Source: Acinetobacter sp. ANC 5054 (GTDB taxonomy: Bacteria > Pseudomonadota > Gammaproteobacteria > Pseudomonadales > Moraxellaceae). From it: 64,000 nucleotides of DNA. This document shows, one piece after another, positions 46,364 to 56,410 of this stretch (the stretch's first letter is position 1; each line of letters starts with the position of its first letter). Under the pieces are notes generated by a model, which was not told where the DNA came from, did not search any database, and worked only from the letters and a program-made list of their open reading frames with translations. Location: NCBI RefSeq assembly GCF_002135295.1, contig NZ_NEGG01000008.1:62001-126000 (forward strand). The letters run 5' to 3'. The translations under genes and the position numbers were made by a program.

Positions 46364-47533
46364 TTAGATTTTTGCGATCACCGCTTGGATAGCATCCACG
46401 GTTTTTTGCAGGCTGTGCTCAGACAATGTTGGGTGTACAAGGAACATTAAGCTTGTTGCACCAAGCTGTTTAGCTTGCGGCAAAGACTCTGCAGGACGCC
46501 AAGGCGTACCATCAAATGCTTTTTCTAAATAAACTTCTGAACACGAGCCGCTAAAACAAGGCACATTCAATGCATTAATTTCTGCCATGATTCGATCACG
46601 CGACCAGTCTTCAGGCAAGGCTGAAGTATTCACTTGCACATAGCATTTATAGGCTGCATGCACATAATCATTTGATGGTTTTGCTACGGTAAAATACGGA
46701 CTATTTTCAAACGCCGCTTGGATACGCGCCATATTGGCATTTCGTTTTGCTGTCCATTCTGGCATTTGTTTGAGCTGTAAACGGCCAATCACCGCCTGCA
46801 TTTCCATCATGCGCCAGTTGGTGCCAAATGAATCATGCAGCCAGCGGAATCCCGGCGGATGCTGAGTGTTGTAGACGCTGTCATAATTTTTGCCATGATC
46901 TTTATACGACCACATTTTTTTCCATAGACTTTCATCATTGGTGGTGACCATACCGCCTTCACCGCCCGTGGTCATAATCTTGTCTTGGCAGAAAGACCAT
47001 GCGCCAATATGCCCGATTGAACCTGCTGATTTGCCTTTGTACATTGCACCATGTGCTTGGGCACAATCTTCAATCACGTAAATGCTTTTTTCCTCAGCCA
47101 ATTGCATGATTGGATCCATATCACACATCCAACCTGCCAAATGCACACAAATAATGGCTTTGGTATTGGGCGTGATCACCGCTTCAATAGTACGGCGTGA
47201 GATATTTTGTGAATCCAGTTCAACGTCCGCAAAAATCGGATTGGCACCCGCAGTGACAATCGAGCTTGCCGAAGCTAAAAACGTACGTGAGGTGACAATC
47301 ACATCATCGCCTGCGCCAACACCTAAGGCTTTGAGTGCTACATCCAATGCGACTGTACCATTGGCAACGGCAACGGCATGCTTGGTTCCTGCAAACTGTG
47401 CAAATTCCTTTTCAAATTCACGGCATTCTTGACCGGTCCAATAATTCACTTTATTGGATAAAAGGACTTTTGATACCGCATCGGCTTCTGCTTGAGTAAA
47501 GCTTGGCCAAGGCTCAAATGCACTGTTTAACAT
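46364..47533 (-). CDS. weeJ: DegT/DnrJ/EryC1 aminotransferase (WeeJ/PglE-like)
   Basis: A 389-residue PLP aminotransferase. The phosphate site is VANGTVALDVAL, the ring Asp is in VIEDCAQAHGAMY and the Schiff-base lysine is K185 in SFCQDKIMTTGGEGG, all intact. It should aminate the 4-keto sugar from WeeK at C4. AGGAAAACTCC precedes the ATG. It lies between the acetyltransferase and dehydratase genes of the same pathway. Confidence 0.93.
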   Translation of the reverse strand: MLNSAFEPWPSFTQAEADAVSKVLLSNKVNYWTGQECREFEKEFAQFAGTKHAVAVANGTVALDVALKALGVGAGDDVIVTSRTFLASASSIVTAGANPIFADVELDSQNISRRTIEAVITPNTKAIICVHLAGWMCDMDPIMQLAEEKSIYVIEDCAQAHGAMYKGKSAGSIGHIGAWSFCQDKIMTTGGEGGMVTTNDESLWKKMWSYKDHGKNYDSVYNTQHPPGFRWLHDSFGTNWRMMEMQAVIGRLQLKQMPEWTAKRNANMARIQAAFENSPYFTVAKPSNDYVHAAYKCYVQVNTSALPEDWSRDRIMAEINALNVPCFSGSCSEVYLEKAFDGTPWRPAESLPQAKQLGATSLMFLVHPTLSEHSLQKTVDAIQAVIAKI

Positions 47534-47568
47534 GGAGTTTTCCTAGTCTCAAAATCGAGTTTAAAAAT

Positions 47569-48225
47569 CTATTTTTTCGTCACAATACGGGCAGGATTTC
47601 CCACCACTGTTGCGCCTGCAGGCACACTTTTAGTGACAACAGCACCCATACCCACAACTGCGCCAGCGCCAATCACTAAGGGTTGATCGGGTGTGCCCTG
47701 CTTGATCATCGCACCTGCGCCAATATAAGCATGGTCGTGTATATGAATATTGCCATTACATTTTACGCCTGGCGCAAAAGTAACGAAATCCCCAATCACA
47801 CAATCATGCTCGACATAACTGTATAGATTGGCATGAAAGCATTTGCCAATTTTAATGTTTGAAGTGATGCTCACAAAAGGGCTCAACGCTGCACCCATGG
47901 CAATATTTGCTTGATCCATCAGCACAATATTGTTTGCATAAATTGACCAGAGTGAAATACCATCTGCTTCAAGGCGAAGCGCAATTTTTTCACGGACACG
48001 GCTATTGGCAATCGCAATTTGCACATATTTTTTAGATGCCGATTCACTTAAAAAAGTTGGGTAATTCATGGCACGATGACCGTTTACTTCTGCAACCGAT
48101 TCCAAGGCATCATCAATAAATACAATTTCTGAAGCATCGCTTGTACGTGCTAATTGCTGACGCGCCACAGGCATTAAACTGCGCCCGCAGCCTGAAGCCC
48201 CATAAATTGCATAGAGCTTAGTCAT
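47569..48225 (-). CDS. weeI: Sugar N-acetyltransferase (WeeI/PglD-like)
   Basis: A 218-residue protein. An N-terminal Rossmann-like UDP-sugar domain (KLYAIYGASGCGRSLMPVA) is followed by a left-handed beta helix (VSITSNIKIGKCFHANLYSYVEHDCVIGDFVTFAPGVKCNG onward) ending TVVGNPARIV. This is the PglD/NeuD architecture; the His in VEHDCVIGDF is the likely base. It acetylates the 4-amino group to give the di-N-acetylated sugar. Its start overlaps the end of the upstream gene for the initiating transferase. Confidence 0.93.
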   Translation of the reverse strand: MTKLYAIYGASGCGRSLMPVARQQLARTSDASEIVFIDDALESVAEVNGHRAMNYPTFLSESASKKYVQIAIANSRVREKIALRLEADGISLWSIYANNIVLMDQANIAMGAALSPFVSITSNIKIGKCFHANLYSYVEHDCVIGDFVTFAPGVKCNGNIHIHDHAYIGAGAMIKQGTPDQPLVIGAGAVVGMGAVVTKSVPAGATVVGNPARIVTKK

Positions 48226-48838
48226 CTTTAGACTCCGAAGTACCGGTAAATTTGCTCATGGTGGCTTCACCTTCGGCGCTGATATCATCCTTAGCAATCA
48301 CTTTTTTGACTGTTTTCAGCATGATTTTAAAATCGAGCCATAGGGATTGATTCTCAACATACCATGTATCGAGTTCGAATTTCTTTTCCCATGAAATGGC
48401 ATTGCGGCCATTCACTTGCGCATAACCCGTAATCCCAGGGCGAACATTATGACGCTTGGCTTGCTCACTATTGTATAAAGGCAAATACTCCATCAGCAGC
48501 GGACGCGGCCCGACAATGCTCATCTCGCCTTTAATGACGTTCCACAGTTCTGGCATTTCATCCAAACTGCTGGAGCGCAGCATTTGACCAAAAGGCGTCA
48601 GACGCTCACTGTCTGGCAATGGTTTGCCTTGTGCATCGACAGCATCTTTCATACTGCGGAATTTAATCATTTCAAAGGGTTTACCCGCTAAACCCGGTCG
48701 GACTTGCCGAAATAAAACAGGAGAACCTAGATTTTTCCGTACTTTATACGCCACTAAAGCGTATACAGGAGACAGCAGCACCAGTGCAGATGAAGCAATT
48801 ACGATATCCAATACACGCTTTAACATTGATTCACTCAT
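48218..48838 (-). CDS. weeH: Initiating sugar-phosphate transferase (WeeH/PglC-like), wza-proximal copy
   Basis: A bacterial sugar transferase, about 206 residues from the ATG at 48838 (MSESMLKRVLDIV); an in-frame ATG four codons later is equally plausible, and a longer frame from 48880 is not supported. FEMIKFRSMKDAVDAQGKPLPDSERLTP, SSLDEMPELWNVIKGEMSIVGPRP (catalytic Asp-Glu) and GYAQVNGRNAISWEKKFELD define the PglC family. It should put the di-N-acetylated sugar phosphate from WeeK/J/I onto undecaprenyl phosphate. It is a close relative of the 33183-33803 protein. Confidence 0.92.
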   Translation of the reverse strand: MSESMLKRVLDIVIASSALVLLSPVYALVAYKVRKNLGSPVLFRQVRPGLAGKPFEMIKFRSMKDAVDAQGKPLPDSERLTPFGQMLRSSSLDEMPELWNVIKGEMSIVGPRPLLMEYLPLYNSEQAKRHNVRPGITGYAQVNGRNAISWEKKFELDTWYVENQSLWLDFKIMLKTVKKVIAKDDISAEGEATMSKFTGTSESKDD

Positions 48839-49003
48839 TTCTTTTGCCGCGCTTTTACAGAATAACTCTGCCTCAAGCATGATTAATGTGCTGCATCAGC
48901 CTATGTTTTAAGGCCATAATACAGACAGCTTTCAATCTCGTTATTAAAATATAGCCCGCATGACTAAGCATTTTAATAGTGAAATTTTGGCCTATATCAT
49001 AGC

Positions 49004-49543
49004 TTAAATATCTGTCCAGCGTCTGTTGACCGAACTGCCCGGATGATCCGTACTCAGCACCTTGGCGTAGTTACCTGCAGCTGTGGCATTTTCAGGAATA
49101 TCTTTTGTCACCACACTGCCCGCACCAATAGTGGCATTATTACCAATTTTGACATGTTCAATAATGCAGACATTGGGCCCAATATAAACATTATCGCCAA
49201 TTTCTGCGGCTTGACGGCCGCCATTTGCACCAATGGTGGTAAATTGCGATAAATTCACATTATTGCCAATCACGGTTGTCGGATTGACGACCAACGGTCC
49301 ACCATGACCAATAAATAAACCATAACCAATTTTAGTGCTGGTATGAATATCAATGCCGTACTGCTTTTTTTTATAATAATAAATAGGATAAGCCAGTTTT
49401 GCCCACGCGCTTTGCGCGCTGGCTAAACGCAGCCAAAATGAAAAATTAAAACCGCGATTGAAAAAATAAGTTTTCAAAAATGTTTTTAAACTGACTTGAC
49501 CGGTATAACGGTATAAATCACTTTTTATATATTTTAAGGTCAT
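49004..49543 (-). CDS. Serine acetyltransferase-like hexapeptide acyltransferase
   Basis: A 179-residue protein with a basic N-terminal segment (YIKSDLYRYTGQVSLKTF) and a left-handed beta helix containing GIDIHTSTKIGYGLFIGHGGPLVVNPTTVIGNN and IGAGSVVTKDIPENATAAGNYAKVL, as in CysE-related polysaccharide acetyltransferases. Probably O-acetylates the glycan or a precursor; a true cysteine biosynthesis role is unlikely in this place. It follows a GT4 gene. Confidence 0.85.
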   Translation of the reverse strand: MTLKYIKSDLYRYTGQVSLKTFLKTYFFNRGFNFSFWLRLASAQSAWAKLAYPIYYYKKKQYGIDIHTSTKIGYGLFIGHGGPLVVNPTTVIGNNVNLSQFTTIGANGGRQAAEIGDNVYIGPNVCIIEHVKIGNNATIGAGSVVTKDIPENATAAGNYAKVLSTDHPGSSVNRRWTDI

Positions 49544-49575
49544 CTGGATCGCCTCTTAAATTGGGTGAATGGCCT

Positions 49576-50715
49576 TTAATGGATATCCATTTCAGCCATC
49601 ATGTGCTTATTCACTTGATGCACATCATATTTATTCAGCGCAATTTCCCGCGAACGCTGTCCCATATATTCAATCAGGCTCAAGTCTTCAATAAAGTACT
49701 GCATGCTTTGCACCAGCTCATCGACTGATTTTACTGTAACCAAATAACCATTTACACCATTGGTAACGGTTTCACGGCAGCCCGGCGCATCGGTGGTAAT
49801 CACAGCACGGCCCATTGCCATGGCTTCTAAAACTGTACGTGGCGTACCTTCCCGATAAGAAGGCAACACATACACGGAACTTTCCGCAATTGCAGGACGT
49901 ACATCACTGAGCTTGCCCCAATATTTGAGACGACCATCAGCAATCCATGTATCGAGTTCGGCTTTAGAAATAGCTGATGGATTATCATCAATCCAACCGA
50001 CTAAATGAAACTCAGCTTCAGGATATTGGGCTTTGATGATGCGTGCCGATTCAGCATATTCACGCACGCCTTTATCACCCAAAAGCCGTGCAATGAGTAA
50101 GAATGAGGCTTTGACTACGCCTACATCATCTTTTGGTAAAGGCATGACATCAAAGTCTTGCACATTTACCCCTGAACCATTCACTACCACCGTCGGTTTA
50201 TTGGCATCAAGCAAATGCATCTCTTGGAATAACTTTAAATCGTCTGGGTTTTGAAAAAAAACTTTGTCGCTACGTTTTAATGCTTGCGCATATAAGCCAT
50301 GCACCAGTTTTTGGAACAGACTACGCTTGCCAGATTCCACATTTTGAAAGGCGTAGCCCAAACCGGTAATTAAAGCAAAACGATGCGGTACTTTCGCAAG
50401 CCATGCCGCCAGCGTACCGTAAATGACCGGTTTAATGGTATAGGACAGCACGTAGTCAGGTTGAATTTGACGGATTTGCTGATAGAGATGTTTTAACAGT
50501 TTTAAATCCGCAAGCGGATTGGTGCCCGTACGCTGCATTGGAATCTCATGCAGCTGATAGCCAAGCGCTTGCAGTTTTTGCTGTTCTTCAGGAAAGTTTG
50601 CAAATTCAGGCGCCATAATATGAATTTCATAGCCTTGCGCATGAATGGCTTCCAGCAGTTTCCCGCGGAAATTTAAAACAGAAGGCAGAAAACTGCTGAT
50701 CATTAGAAATTTCAA
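49576..50715 (-). CDS. Glycosyltransferase family 4 (PglA-like)
   Basis: A 379-residue GT-B enzyme. Donor site: VLPSYREGTPRTVLEAMAMGRAVITTDAPGCRETVTNGVNGYLV; the N-terminal half has SYTIKPVIYGTLAAWLAKVPHRFALITGLGYAF. It is similar along its length to the 33796-34935 protein, and like it lies just before an initiating transferase, so it probably adds the second sugar. I use a TTG at 50715 that overlaps the upstream TGA as TTGA and has GGGAGC seven bases before it. The TTG at 50730 is an alternative. Confidence 0.9.
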   Translation of the reverse strand: MKFLMISSFLPSVLNFRGKLLEAIHAQGYEIHIMAPEFANFPEEQQKLQALGYQLHEIPMQRTGTNPLADLKLLKHLYQQIRQIQPDYVLSYTIKPVIYGTLAAWLAKVPHRFALITGLGYAFQNVESGKRSLFQKLVHGLYAQALKRSDKVFFQNPDDLKLFQEMHLLDANKPTVVVNGSGVNVQDFDVMPLPKDDVGVVKASFLLIARLLGDKGVREYAESARIIKAQYPEAEFHLVGWIDDNPSAISKAELDTWIADGRLKYWGKLSDVRPAIAESSVYVLPSYREGTPRTVLEAMAMGRAVITTDAPGCRETVTNGVNGYLVTVKSVDELVQSMQYFIEDLSLIEYMGQRSREIALNKYDVHQVNKHMMAEMDIH

Positions 50716-51806
50716 CGGCTTTGCTCCCAAACTTGCATATATTGCTGACTCACTTGCTCAATACTGAAATGTGCTACTACGCGCTCACGCACGGCTTGTT
50801 TCAACTGCAATTTGGCATCATTGCTTTGCTGCGCATACTTTAAAATTGCTTGCGCCAATGCAGCCGAATTGCGCGGCGGTACAATTTCGCCAAGCTCCTG
50901 CACAATATATTGCGCATCACCAACATCGGTGCTGATACAAGGTAAACCTGAGGCCATCGCTTCTACCAACACATTCGGAAAACCTTCGGTAATTGACGTC
51001 ATCAGAAATACATCAATCGATTGATAAAAAGCAGGCATATCTGAGATTTGATCAAGCAAATGCACCTTTTGAGTATCTAACTGATACTGCTCAAACAAGG
51101 CTTTGACGTCTACGTTCTCTAAACTCGCGCCGCGGCCAGCAATTTTAAAGATGATGTTTTTATCTTTCAGCAAGCCCATAGTTTCAAATAAGTATGGATA
51201 GCCTTTGGCCGTGTGATAACGCCCTGCAAAACCAATCACGGTTGGTTCATGCAATTGGGGATTAGGCTGAAATTTATCTAAAAACACGCCATTGGCAATC
51301 ACTTGACTATTGTCATTTTTAAAGCCAAAGGCCTGATGCTGCTGCATGGACGAATGCGCACAATAAATAATGGCACTGGCTTGCTCGGACAGTATTTTAC
51401 TTAAGCCTAAGGCAATTTTCGTGCTGATTGATTCATCTTTAGGAGCAGCAAGAGAATGATGAATGCCCCACACCACTTTAGGTTTTTGGGCTAAACCGAT
51501 GATACTGAGACTGGTCAACACATTGGCATGGTACATCCAGCATTGCACGGTTTTCGGTTGTAATTGTTTAAGTAAACCACGCAGTTTTTGAATGGTGCTA
51601 AGCGTATTTAAACCATTCCAATGCAGTGCATAATGCGCCTGACAACACTCTAAAGTACTTTGATAAACATCAGAGGTTTTCATCAATGCAATGATCACAT
51701 GCTCATACTGCTGCTCTGTGCATTGGATCAGGCGTGCCAGCATCATCTCTGCACCGCCCACTCCTGCAAAGTTGGTGATCACATGTACCATCAACGGTTT
51801 GCTCAT
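50712..51806 (-). CDS. Glycosyltransferase family 4
   Basis: A 364-residue GT-B glycosyltransferase. VHVITNFAGVGGAEMMLARL is the N-terminal glycine loop and DVFLMTSITEGFPNVLVEAMASGLPCISTDVGDAQYIV is the C-terminal donor site with the E-x7-E motif. It adds one sugar of the repeat unit in the cytoplasm. Start and stop overlap the neighbours by four bases each, typical of a tight operon. Confidence 0.92.
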   Translation of the reverse strand: MSKPLMVHVITNFAGVGGAEMMLARLIQCTEQQYEHVIIALMKTSDVYQSTLECCQAHYALHWNGLNTLSTIQKLRGLLKQLQPKTVQCWMYHANVLTSLSIIGLAQKPKVVWGIHHSLAAPKDESISTKIALGLSKILSEQASAIIYCAHSSMQQHQAFGFKNDNSQVIANGVFLDKFQPNPQLHEPTVIGFAGRYHTAKGYPYLFETMGLLKDKNIIFKIAGRGASLENVDVKALFEQYQLDTQKVHLLDQISDMPAFYQSIDVFLMTSITEGFPNVLVEAMASGLPCISTDVGDAQYIVQELGEIVPPRNSAALAQAILKYAQQSNDAKLQLKQAVRERVVAHFSIEQVSQQYMQVWEQSR

Positions 51807-52921
51807 GCTGCCGACTCCATCATTCGCAAATATTGCTTAAGTACGGTTTGCTTATGAAACTGCTGAATATGTGATTCAAAATCAGCATCTTGATATTGCA
51901 CATAATCTGCAAAAATTGCCTGTTGCATGGCTTGGGTCAGACCTGCCTGATCATTACATTCGACCAATAAACCAAACTTAGAGTTTTCCAAAATTTCCAT
52001 TGGACCACTTGGGCAGTTGGTACTCACCACTTTCACTTTTGAAGCCAGTGCCTGAATGAGAACGCCCGGCAAACCTTCCCAATTTGAGCTTAAGACAAAT
52101 AGCGATGCATATTTAAAATAAGCGTATGGATTGGCATCAAAGCCCGGCAAATCCACCACATCTTTTAAACCCAAGTCCGCCACTAGAGCCTCAAACTCTG
52201 CGCGCAGTTCACCCTCACCTAAAATCAATAATCGGGTTTCAGGATGCTGATCATGCAAGGCTCTAAAGGAACGGATCAGAAAACCAAAGTTCTTTGCTTC
52301 AGTAAGACGCCCCACCGCCAAAATCACTTTATTGTCACCATTTAAAAATTGATGTGTGACTGGCGCTTTAAGCTTTTCAAAATAGGCATCGTCCAATACA
52401 GGGTTATAAATCGTGCTCAGATTATTATTTTTATAGCCATAATATTCACGAAAATCGGCTTCAACCCCTTTAGAGACACAGACCACTTGCTGTGCCATGG
52501 GATAAGTCCAATTCACCAAAGTTTTCAGCACAAGTTTAGCAATGCCTTGCAACTTCATATTTTTTGACGGCGTAGATACTTCACGGAAGATCAATCGCGT
52601 TGCAACACCTGCGAGTTTTTTCGCAAAGCCTGCCACAATATTGGTATGGGTTTGTGTTGCCACTAAGCAATCATATTGCTCAGCTTTCATTTTTATTTTT
52701 AAAGGCGTGATGCTATTCATCACCCGACCACAATTAAAATTGACCAATTCAATTTTAGAACTGACTTCGGGTAACAGCTTGGCTTTGTCACCATTCAGGT
52801 CACATACACCCAAATGAATCTTCAGTCCTTGTTCAGCAAAACTGTTCGCCAGTTGAATGACCGTACGTTCTGCACCGCCACCGCCCAAGCTTGGCAAAAA
52901 GAACATGACTTTATTCAACAT
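51803..52921 (-). CDS. Glycosyltransferase family 4
   Basis: A 372-residue GT-B glycosyltransferase starting KVMFFLPSLGGGGAERTVIQLANSF. Donor site: SLFVLSSNWEGLPGVLIQALASKVKVVSTNCPSGPMEIL, and NCPSGPMEIL is found in the WbnH/PglJ-like subgroup that adds GalNAc-type residues. The exact donor cannot be told. The next gene overlaps its stop. Confidence 0.92.
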   Translation of the reverse strand: MLNKVMFFLPSLGGGGAERTVIQLANSFAEQGLKIHLGVCDLNGDKAKLLPEVSSKIELVNFNCGRVMNSITPLKIKMKAEQYDCLVATQTHTNIVAGFAKKLAGVATRLIFREVSTPSKNMKLQGIAKLVLKTLVNWTYPMAQQVVCVSKGVEADFREYYGYKNNNLSTIYNPVLDDAYFEKLKAPVTHQFLNGDNKVILAVGRLTEAKNFGFLIRSFRALHDQHPETRLLILGEGELRAEFEALVADLGLKDVVDLPGFDANPYAYFKYASLFVLSSNWEGLPGVLIQALASKVKVVSTNCPSGPMEILENSKFGLLVECNDQAGLTQAMQQAIFADYVQYQDADFESHIQQFHKQTVLKQYLRMMESAA

Positions 52922-52952
52922 ATGCAGACCTAAATTTTAAAATGGGAGAATA

Positions 52953-53501
52953 TTAATGCGGTGTTTTTGAGGCTTGAATCGCCATGGCACGTTCCACACG
53001 CTCACGATAATCCGTGACGCCTGCAAGCTCACTATCACTGGCACAAGTACTTTGAATTTTGGCTTGATAATCAGCAAAACTAGATACCACTTTGGCAGGT
53101 ACACCAATCGCCACGCTATGGTCAGGAATATCTTTAGTCACCACCGAACCTGCACCAATCACCACATTTGAGCCAATGCTCACACCCGGCATAATAATGC
53201 TATTCACACCAATAAAGACATGCGAACCAACCTGAATCGGCGCAAAGCGTTGATAGCGTTTCCCTTGCTCATCTTTAACTAAACAGGTACTGCCATCATG
53301 GGTAATAAATTTCACCCCTGAAGTCACAGTAACGTGGTCGCCAATGCTGACCAAGAACGGTTCCGAGCCCCAGCTTTTAATATAGATTCGGCAGTTTTCA
53401 CCAACTTTCACACCTTTTTTACGTGCATAAGCCACACTGCCCTTTGCCATAAAATAAGCAAGATCAAACAGCTGTCGAAAAGCAGAAACCATAAATGCCA
53501 T
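52953..53501 (-). CDS. Hexapeptide-repeat acyltransferase
   Basis: A 182-residue left-handed beta-helix protein: VGENCRIYIKSWGSEPFLVSIGDHVTVTSGVKFITHDGST, then IQVGSHVFIGVNSIIMPGVSIGSNVVIGAGSVVTKDIPDHSVAIGVPAKVV. HDGS is the usual catalytic His region of this NodL/CapG-like group. Probably O-acetylates a sugar residue. AGG lies nine bases before the ATG. Confidence 0.87.
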   Translation of the reverse strand: MAFMVSAFRQLFDLAYFMAKGSVAYARKKGVKVGENCRIYIKSWGSEPFLVSIGDHVTVTSGVKFITHDGSTCLVKDEQGKRYQRFAPIQVGSHVFIGVNSIIMPGVSIGSNVVIGAGSVVTKDIPDHSVAIGVPAKVVSSFADYQAKIQSTCASDSELAGVTDYRERVERAMAIQASKTPH

Positions 53502-53595
53502 ACGTATGACCTATGTCAGGATCAGAAAATCAAAAGGGAGAAAATTAAGCTGAATATTTTACGCTGAAAATATGTTTTACGATATGCATAGCACT

Positions 53596-54189
53596 TTATA
53601 CAGATTTGATTTTTTTGGCCGGAATACCGACATACACCCCTGATTCAGGCAAAGGTTTTGACACTAAACTACAAGCACCAATCACGCTATCATCGGCAAT
53701 AGTTACACCATCAAGTACCGTAACCCGTGCACCTAGCCAAATATTTTGCCCTAAACTCACGCCCTGCTTGGTAATCGCATCTTTCACCAACAGATCAGGC
53801 TCACCAAATTTATGGTTGCTGGCAATCAAAATACTTTGCGTACCAATACGGGTATTATCGCCAATCGTCACACCGCCACAACCATTGATAAAAGACTTAG
53901 AGTTAATGCTGACGTCTTGACCAATCGACACCTTGCCACCAAAGCATTTGATATAACAGCTTTCACCAATAAAACTGTGATCTGCAATTTCTAAAATCGC
54001 ACCTTGCTCGACAATTAAACTGACATGATCTCCAATATAGACATTCTTTCCGATCTTGACTTGGCCATTAATCTCTAGGGTACACGATTTGCCGAAGTAA
54101 CGGAATTGTGTGCCAAATGCCATGTTGTACAACACTTTACGGCACTGTGAAGCAAACCAATTCATGTATTTTAAGATTTTAAAAAACAT
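53596..54189 (-). CDS. Hexapeptide-repeat acyltransferase
   Basis: A 197-residue left-handed beta-helix protein with many I/V-G-x4 repeats (VKIGKNVYIGDHVSLIVEQGAILEIADHSFIGE onward), the SNHKF His region and the terminal ESGVYVGIPAKKIKSV. A polysaccharide acetyltransferase by context. ATG 54189 overlaps the upstream flippase stop (TGATG); the open frame six codons further upstream starts with GTG and is less likely. Confidence 0.85.
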   Translation of the reverse strand: MFFKILKYMNWFASQCRKVLYNMAFGTQFRYFGKSCTLEINGQVKIGKNVYIGDHVSLIVEQGAILEIADHSFIGESCYIKCFGGKVSIGQDVSINSKSFINGCGGVTIGDNTRIGTQSILIASNHKFGEPDLLVKDAITKQGVSLGQNIWLGARVTVLDGVTIADDSVIGACSLVSKPLPESGVYVGIPAKKIKSV

Positions 54190-55361
54190 CAGTTTTTGTT
54201 TCTCCACACCACATATAAAATGGCAAAGTTATAAAAAATTAATGCCACAGGCACCGCAAGTAACATATACACTTTATCAGCAAAGACTGCATAGAAGCCT
54301 GCAAATAAAGCAAACTTAATGATGAGTTCTACGATTTGCAACTTAAACAGCACTTGGCTGTTACGCTGAGCAATCAAAAAAGCGGAACTTGGTGGATTAC
54401 AGAAAATCGCCCAATAGCCCAAAGCTAAAATTTGGAAATAGCTCGAAATACCCACCCATTCACTGCCAAAAACCCATAAATATAAAGATTCAGGCAATAC
54501 AAAGACCAAGGCAAATAACGGCAGTGAAATTAAACTCAGTAGCACACTGGCTTTTAACGCATTCTGGCTTGAGTCCGCATCTTTAAATTTGCGAATAAAA
54601 AACTGACGCAGGGTTTGTGAGATTAGATTAATCGGGACACGCAAAGTCCGTTCAACAATGGCATAAAAACCCATCGCCTGCACACCGACAAAATGCGACA
54701 CCACATAGTAAGGCAAATTATGTGAAAAACTATTCAGCAATGCATGAGGCGTGTTGGCATAAATAAAATCTTTGTAATGTTTAAATGCCTGCCAACTCAC
54801 TTGATAGAGCTGATGTTTCAGTAAATAAATCAGCACCGCCACAATCATAATGACCGAGCTGAAGTTATAGCTGTTCACCAAACTAATTTGCATCACAAGC
54901 GGTAAAGACAGTTGAACCGCCACCACGATGGTACTACGAAAAACATTTAAACCTGCACAAAAATATTCTTTATGTGCGGAAAATTGATAATTATATAAAC
55001 TCTGAATCAGGGTATTGGCAAGCACGCCTGTGGCGACTGCACTTGCCATTTCAACATTTAAAATAAAGCTGATGAAGATGCCACTAAGAATCGCAATGCC
55101 CGTTGAGAACACCGCCCCTTCAAAAATCAGACTCTTTTTATCTTGCTCGTCCGCGACTAACAATGCTTGATCGAGACGTAAATTGGCAACGGTCGATAAA
55201 ACACTGACAATCGCCAATGCAATCCCGTAAGCGCCAAAGTCAGTAACAGAATATAGGCGTGTTAAAACAGGAAGTGCGATAAATGTAATTATCGCACCGA
55301 CCAGTAAACTGAGTGTAATCAGTCCAATGGACTGATATTTTGCGAAAACTTTCGCAATCAT
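54189..55361 (-). CDS. wzx: Oligosaccharide-unit flippase Wzx, wza-proximal copy
   Basis: A 390-residue membrane protein with 11-12 hydrophobic helices of the polysaccharide transporter family. The N-terminus IGLITLSLLVGAIITFIALPVLTRLYSVTDFGAYGIALAIVSVL is typical of Wzx/RfbX proteins. It should export the lipid-linked unit assembled by the proximal module. No polymerase candidate lies within this module. It is ten bases downstream of the epimerase gene. Confidence 0.88.
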   Translation of the reverse strand: MIAKVFAKYQSIGLITLSLLVGAIITFIALPVLTRLYSVTDFGAYGIALAIVSVLSTVANLRLDQALLVADEQDKKSLIFEGAVFSTGIAILSGIFISFILNVEMASAVATGVLANTLIQSLYNYQFSAHKEYFCAGLNVFRSTIVVAVQLSLPLVMQISLVNSYNFSSVIMIVAVLIYLLKHQLYQVSWQAFKHYKDFIYANTPHALLNSFSHNLPYYVVSHFVGVQAMGFYAIVERTLRVPINLISQTLRQFFIRKFKDADSSQNALKASVLLSLISLPLFALVFVLPESLYLWVFGSEWVGISSYFQILALGYWAIFCNPPSSAFLIAQRNSQVLFKLQIVELIIKFALFAGFYAVFADKVYMLLAVPVALIFYNFAILYVVWRNKN

Positions 55362-55371
55362 CTGTTCAATA

Positions 55372-56397
55372 TCATTTTAAGTTGTTTACGTACCAACGCA
55401 TCGCAAGTTGAATGCCTTCAGCAATTTTAAACTGTGGCGTATAACCCAAGCCTTGCTCAATTTTGGCAATGCTGGCTTGTGAATGACGTACATCACCCGC
55501 ACGAAAATCACGGTACACAGGATCACGGTCAAAGTTCACATCATTTGTCGCAAGCGCTGCCTGAATGGCACGGTACAACTCATTCAAAGTTGTTCGGTCA
55601 CCTAGTGCAACATTATAGACCTGATTTTTTGCTTCATCACTTTGCGTTGTCGCAGCTAAAATATTCGCTTGCACAACATTTTGAATAAAACAGAAATCTC
55701 GACTGGTTTCACCATCACCATTGATAAAGACATCTTCGCCAGCAATCATTGATGAAGTCCATTTCGGAATCACCGCCGCGTAAGCGCCATTTGGATCTTG
55801 GCGTTGACCAAACACATTAAAGTAACGTAGGCCAATGGCTTTAAAGCCGTAAGTTTTTGCAAATACGTCTGCGTATAATTCATTGACGTACTTAGTAACT
55901 GCATATGGAGATAATGGTTTACCAATGTTTTCTTCTACTTTTGGCAATGCCGGATGATCACCATAGGTTGAACTGCTGGCTGCATAAGTGAAACTTGAAA
56001 CATTGGCATCGCGTGCAGCAACCATCATGTTCAAGAATCCTGTGATATTTGCACTGTTAGTTAAAATAGGATCCGCTATTGAGCGCGGTACAGAACCGAG
56101 TGCTGCTTCATGCAGTACATAATCCACACCTGCACAAGCTTTTTGGCAATCTGCAAGGTTACGGATATCGCCTTCAATAAAGCTAAATTTTGCCCATTGT
56201 TCAGCAGTGACTAAGCTTTTTACTTCATCCAAATTATGCTGATGCCCTGTGGCAAAGTTATCTAAACCGACAACCGTTTGATCTAACTTTAATAATGTTT
56301 CAAGAAGATTCGAGCCAATAAAACCGGCCACACCCGTCACTAACCAAATTTTCGGTGCTGTTCTAAGGTTTGCACATACCTGTTGATATTGATTCAT
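55372..56397 (-). CDS. gne2: UDP-N-acetylhexosamine(uronate) 4-epimerase, WbpP/TviC/Gne2-like
   Basis: A 341-residue extended [71 protein letters not shown] (Y-x3-K) and [20 protein letters not shown] match the WbpP/TviC type that interconverts UDP-GlcNAc(A) and UDP-GalNAc(A). With gna next door it gives UDP-GalNAcA. ATG 56397 has AAGGAG seven bases upstream and is clearly the start; the frame is open further up but inside gna. Confidence 0.93.
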   Translation of the reverse strand: MNQYQQVCANLRTAPKIWLVTGVAGFIGSNLLETLLKLDQTVVGLDNFATGHQHNLDEVKSLVTAEQWAKFSFIEGDIRNLADCQKACAGVDYVLHEAALGSVPRSIADPILTNSANITGFLNMMVAARDANVSSFTYAASSSTYGDHPALPKVEENIGKPLSPYAVTKYVNELYADVFAKTYGFKAIGLRYFNVFGQRQDPNGAYAAVIPKWTSSMIAGEDVFINGDGETSRDFCFIQNVVQANILAATTQSDEAKNQVYNVALGDRTTLNELYRAIQAALATNDVNFDRDPVYRDFRAGDVRHSQASIAKIEQGLGYTPQFKIAEGIQLAMRWYVNNLK

Positions 56398-56410
56398 GAT
56401 GGTATGCTCC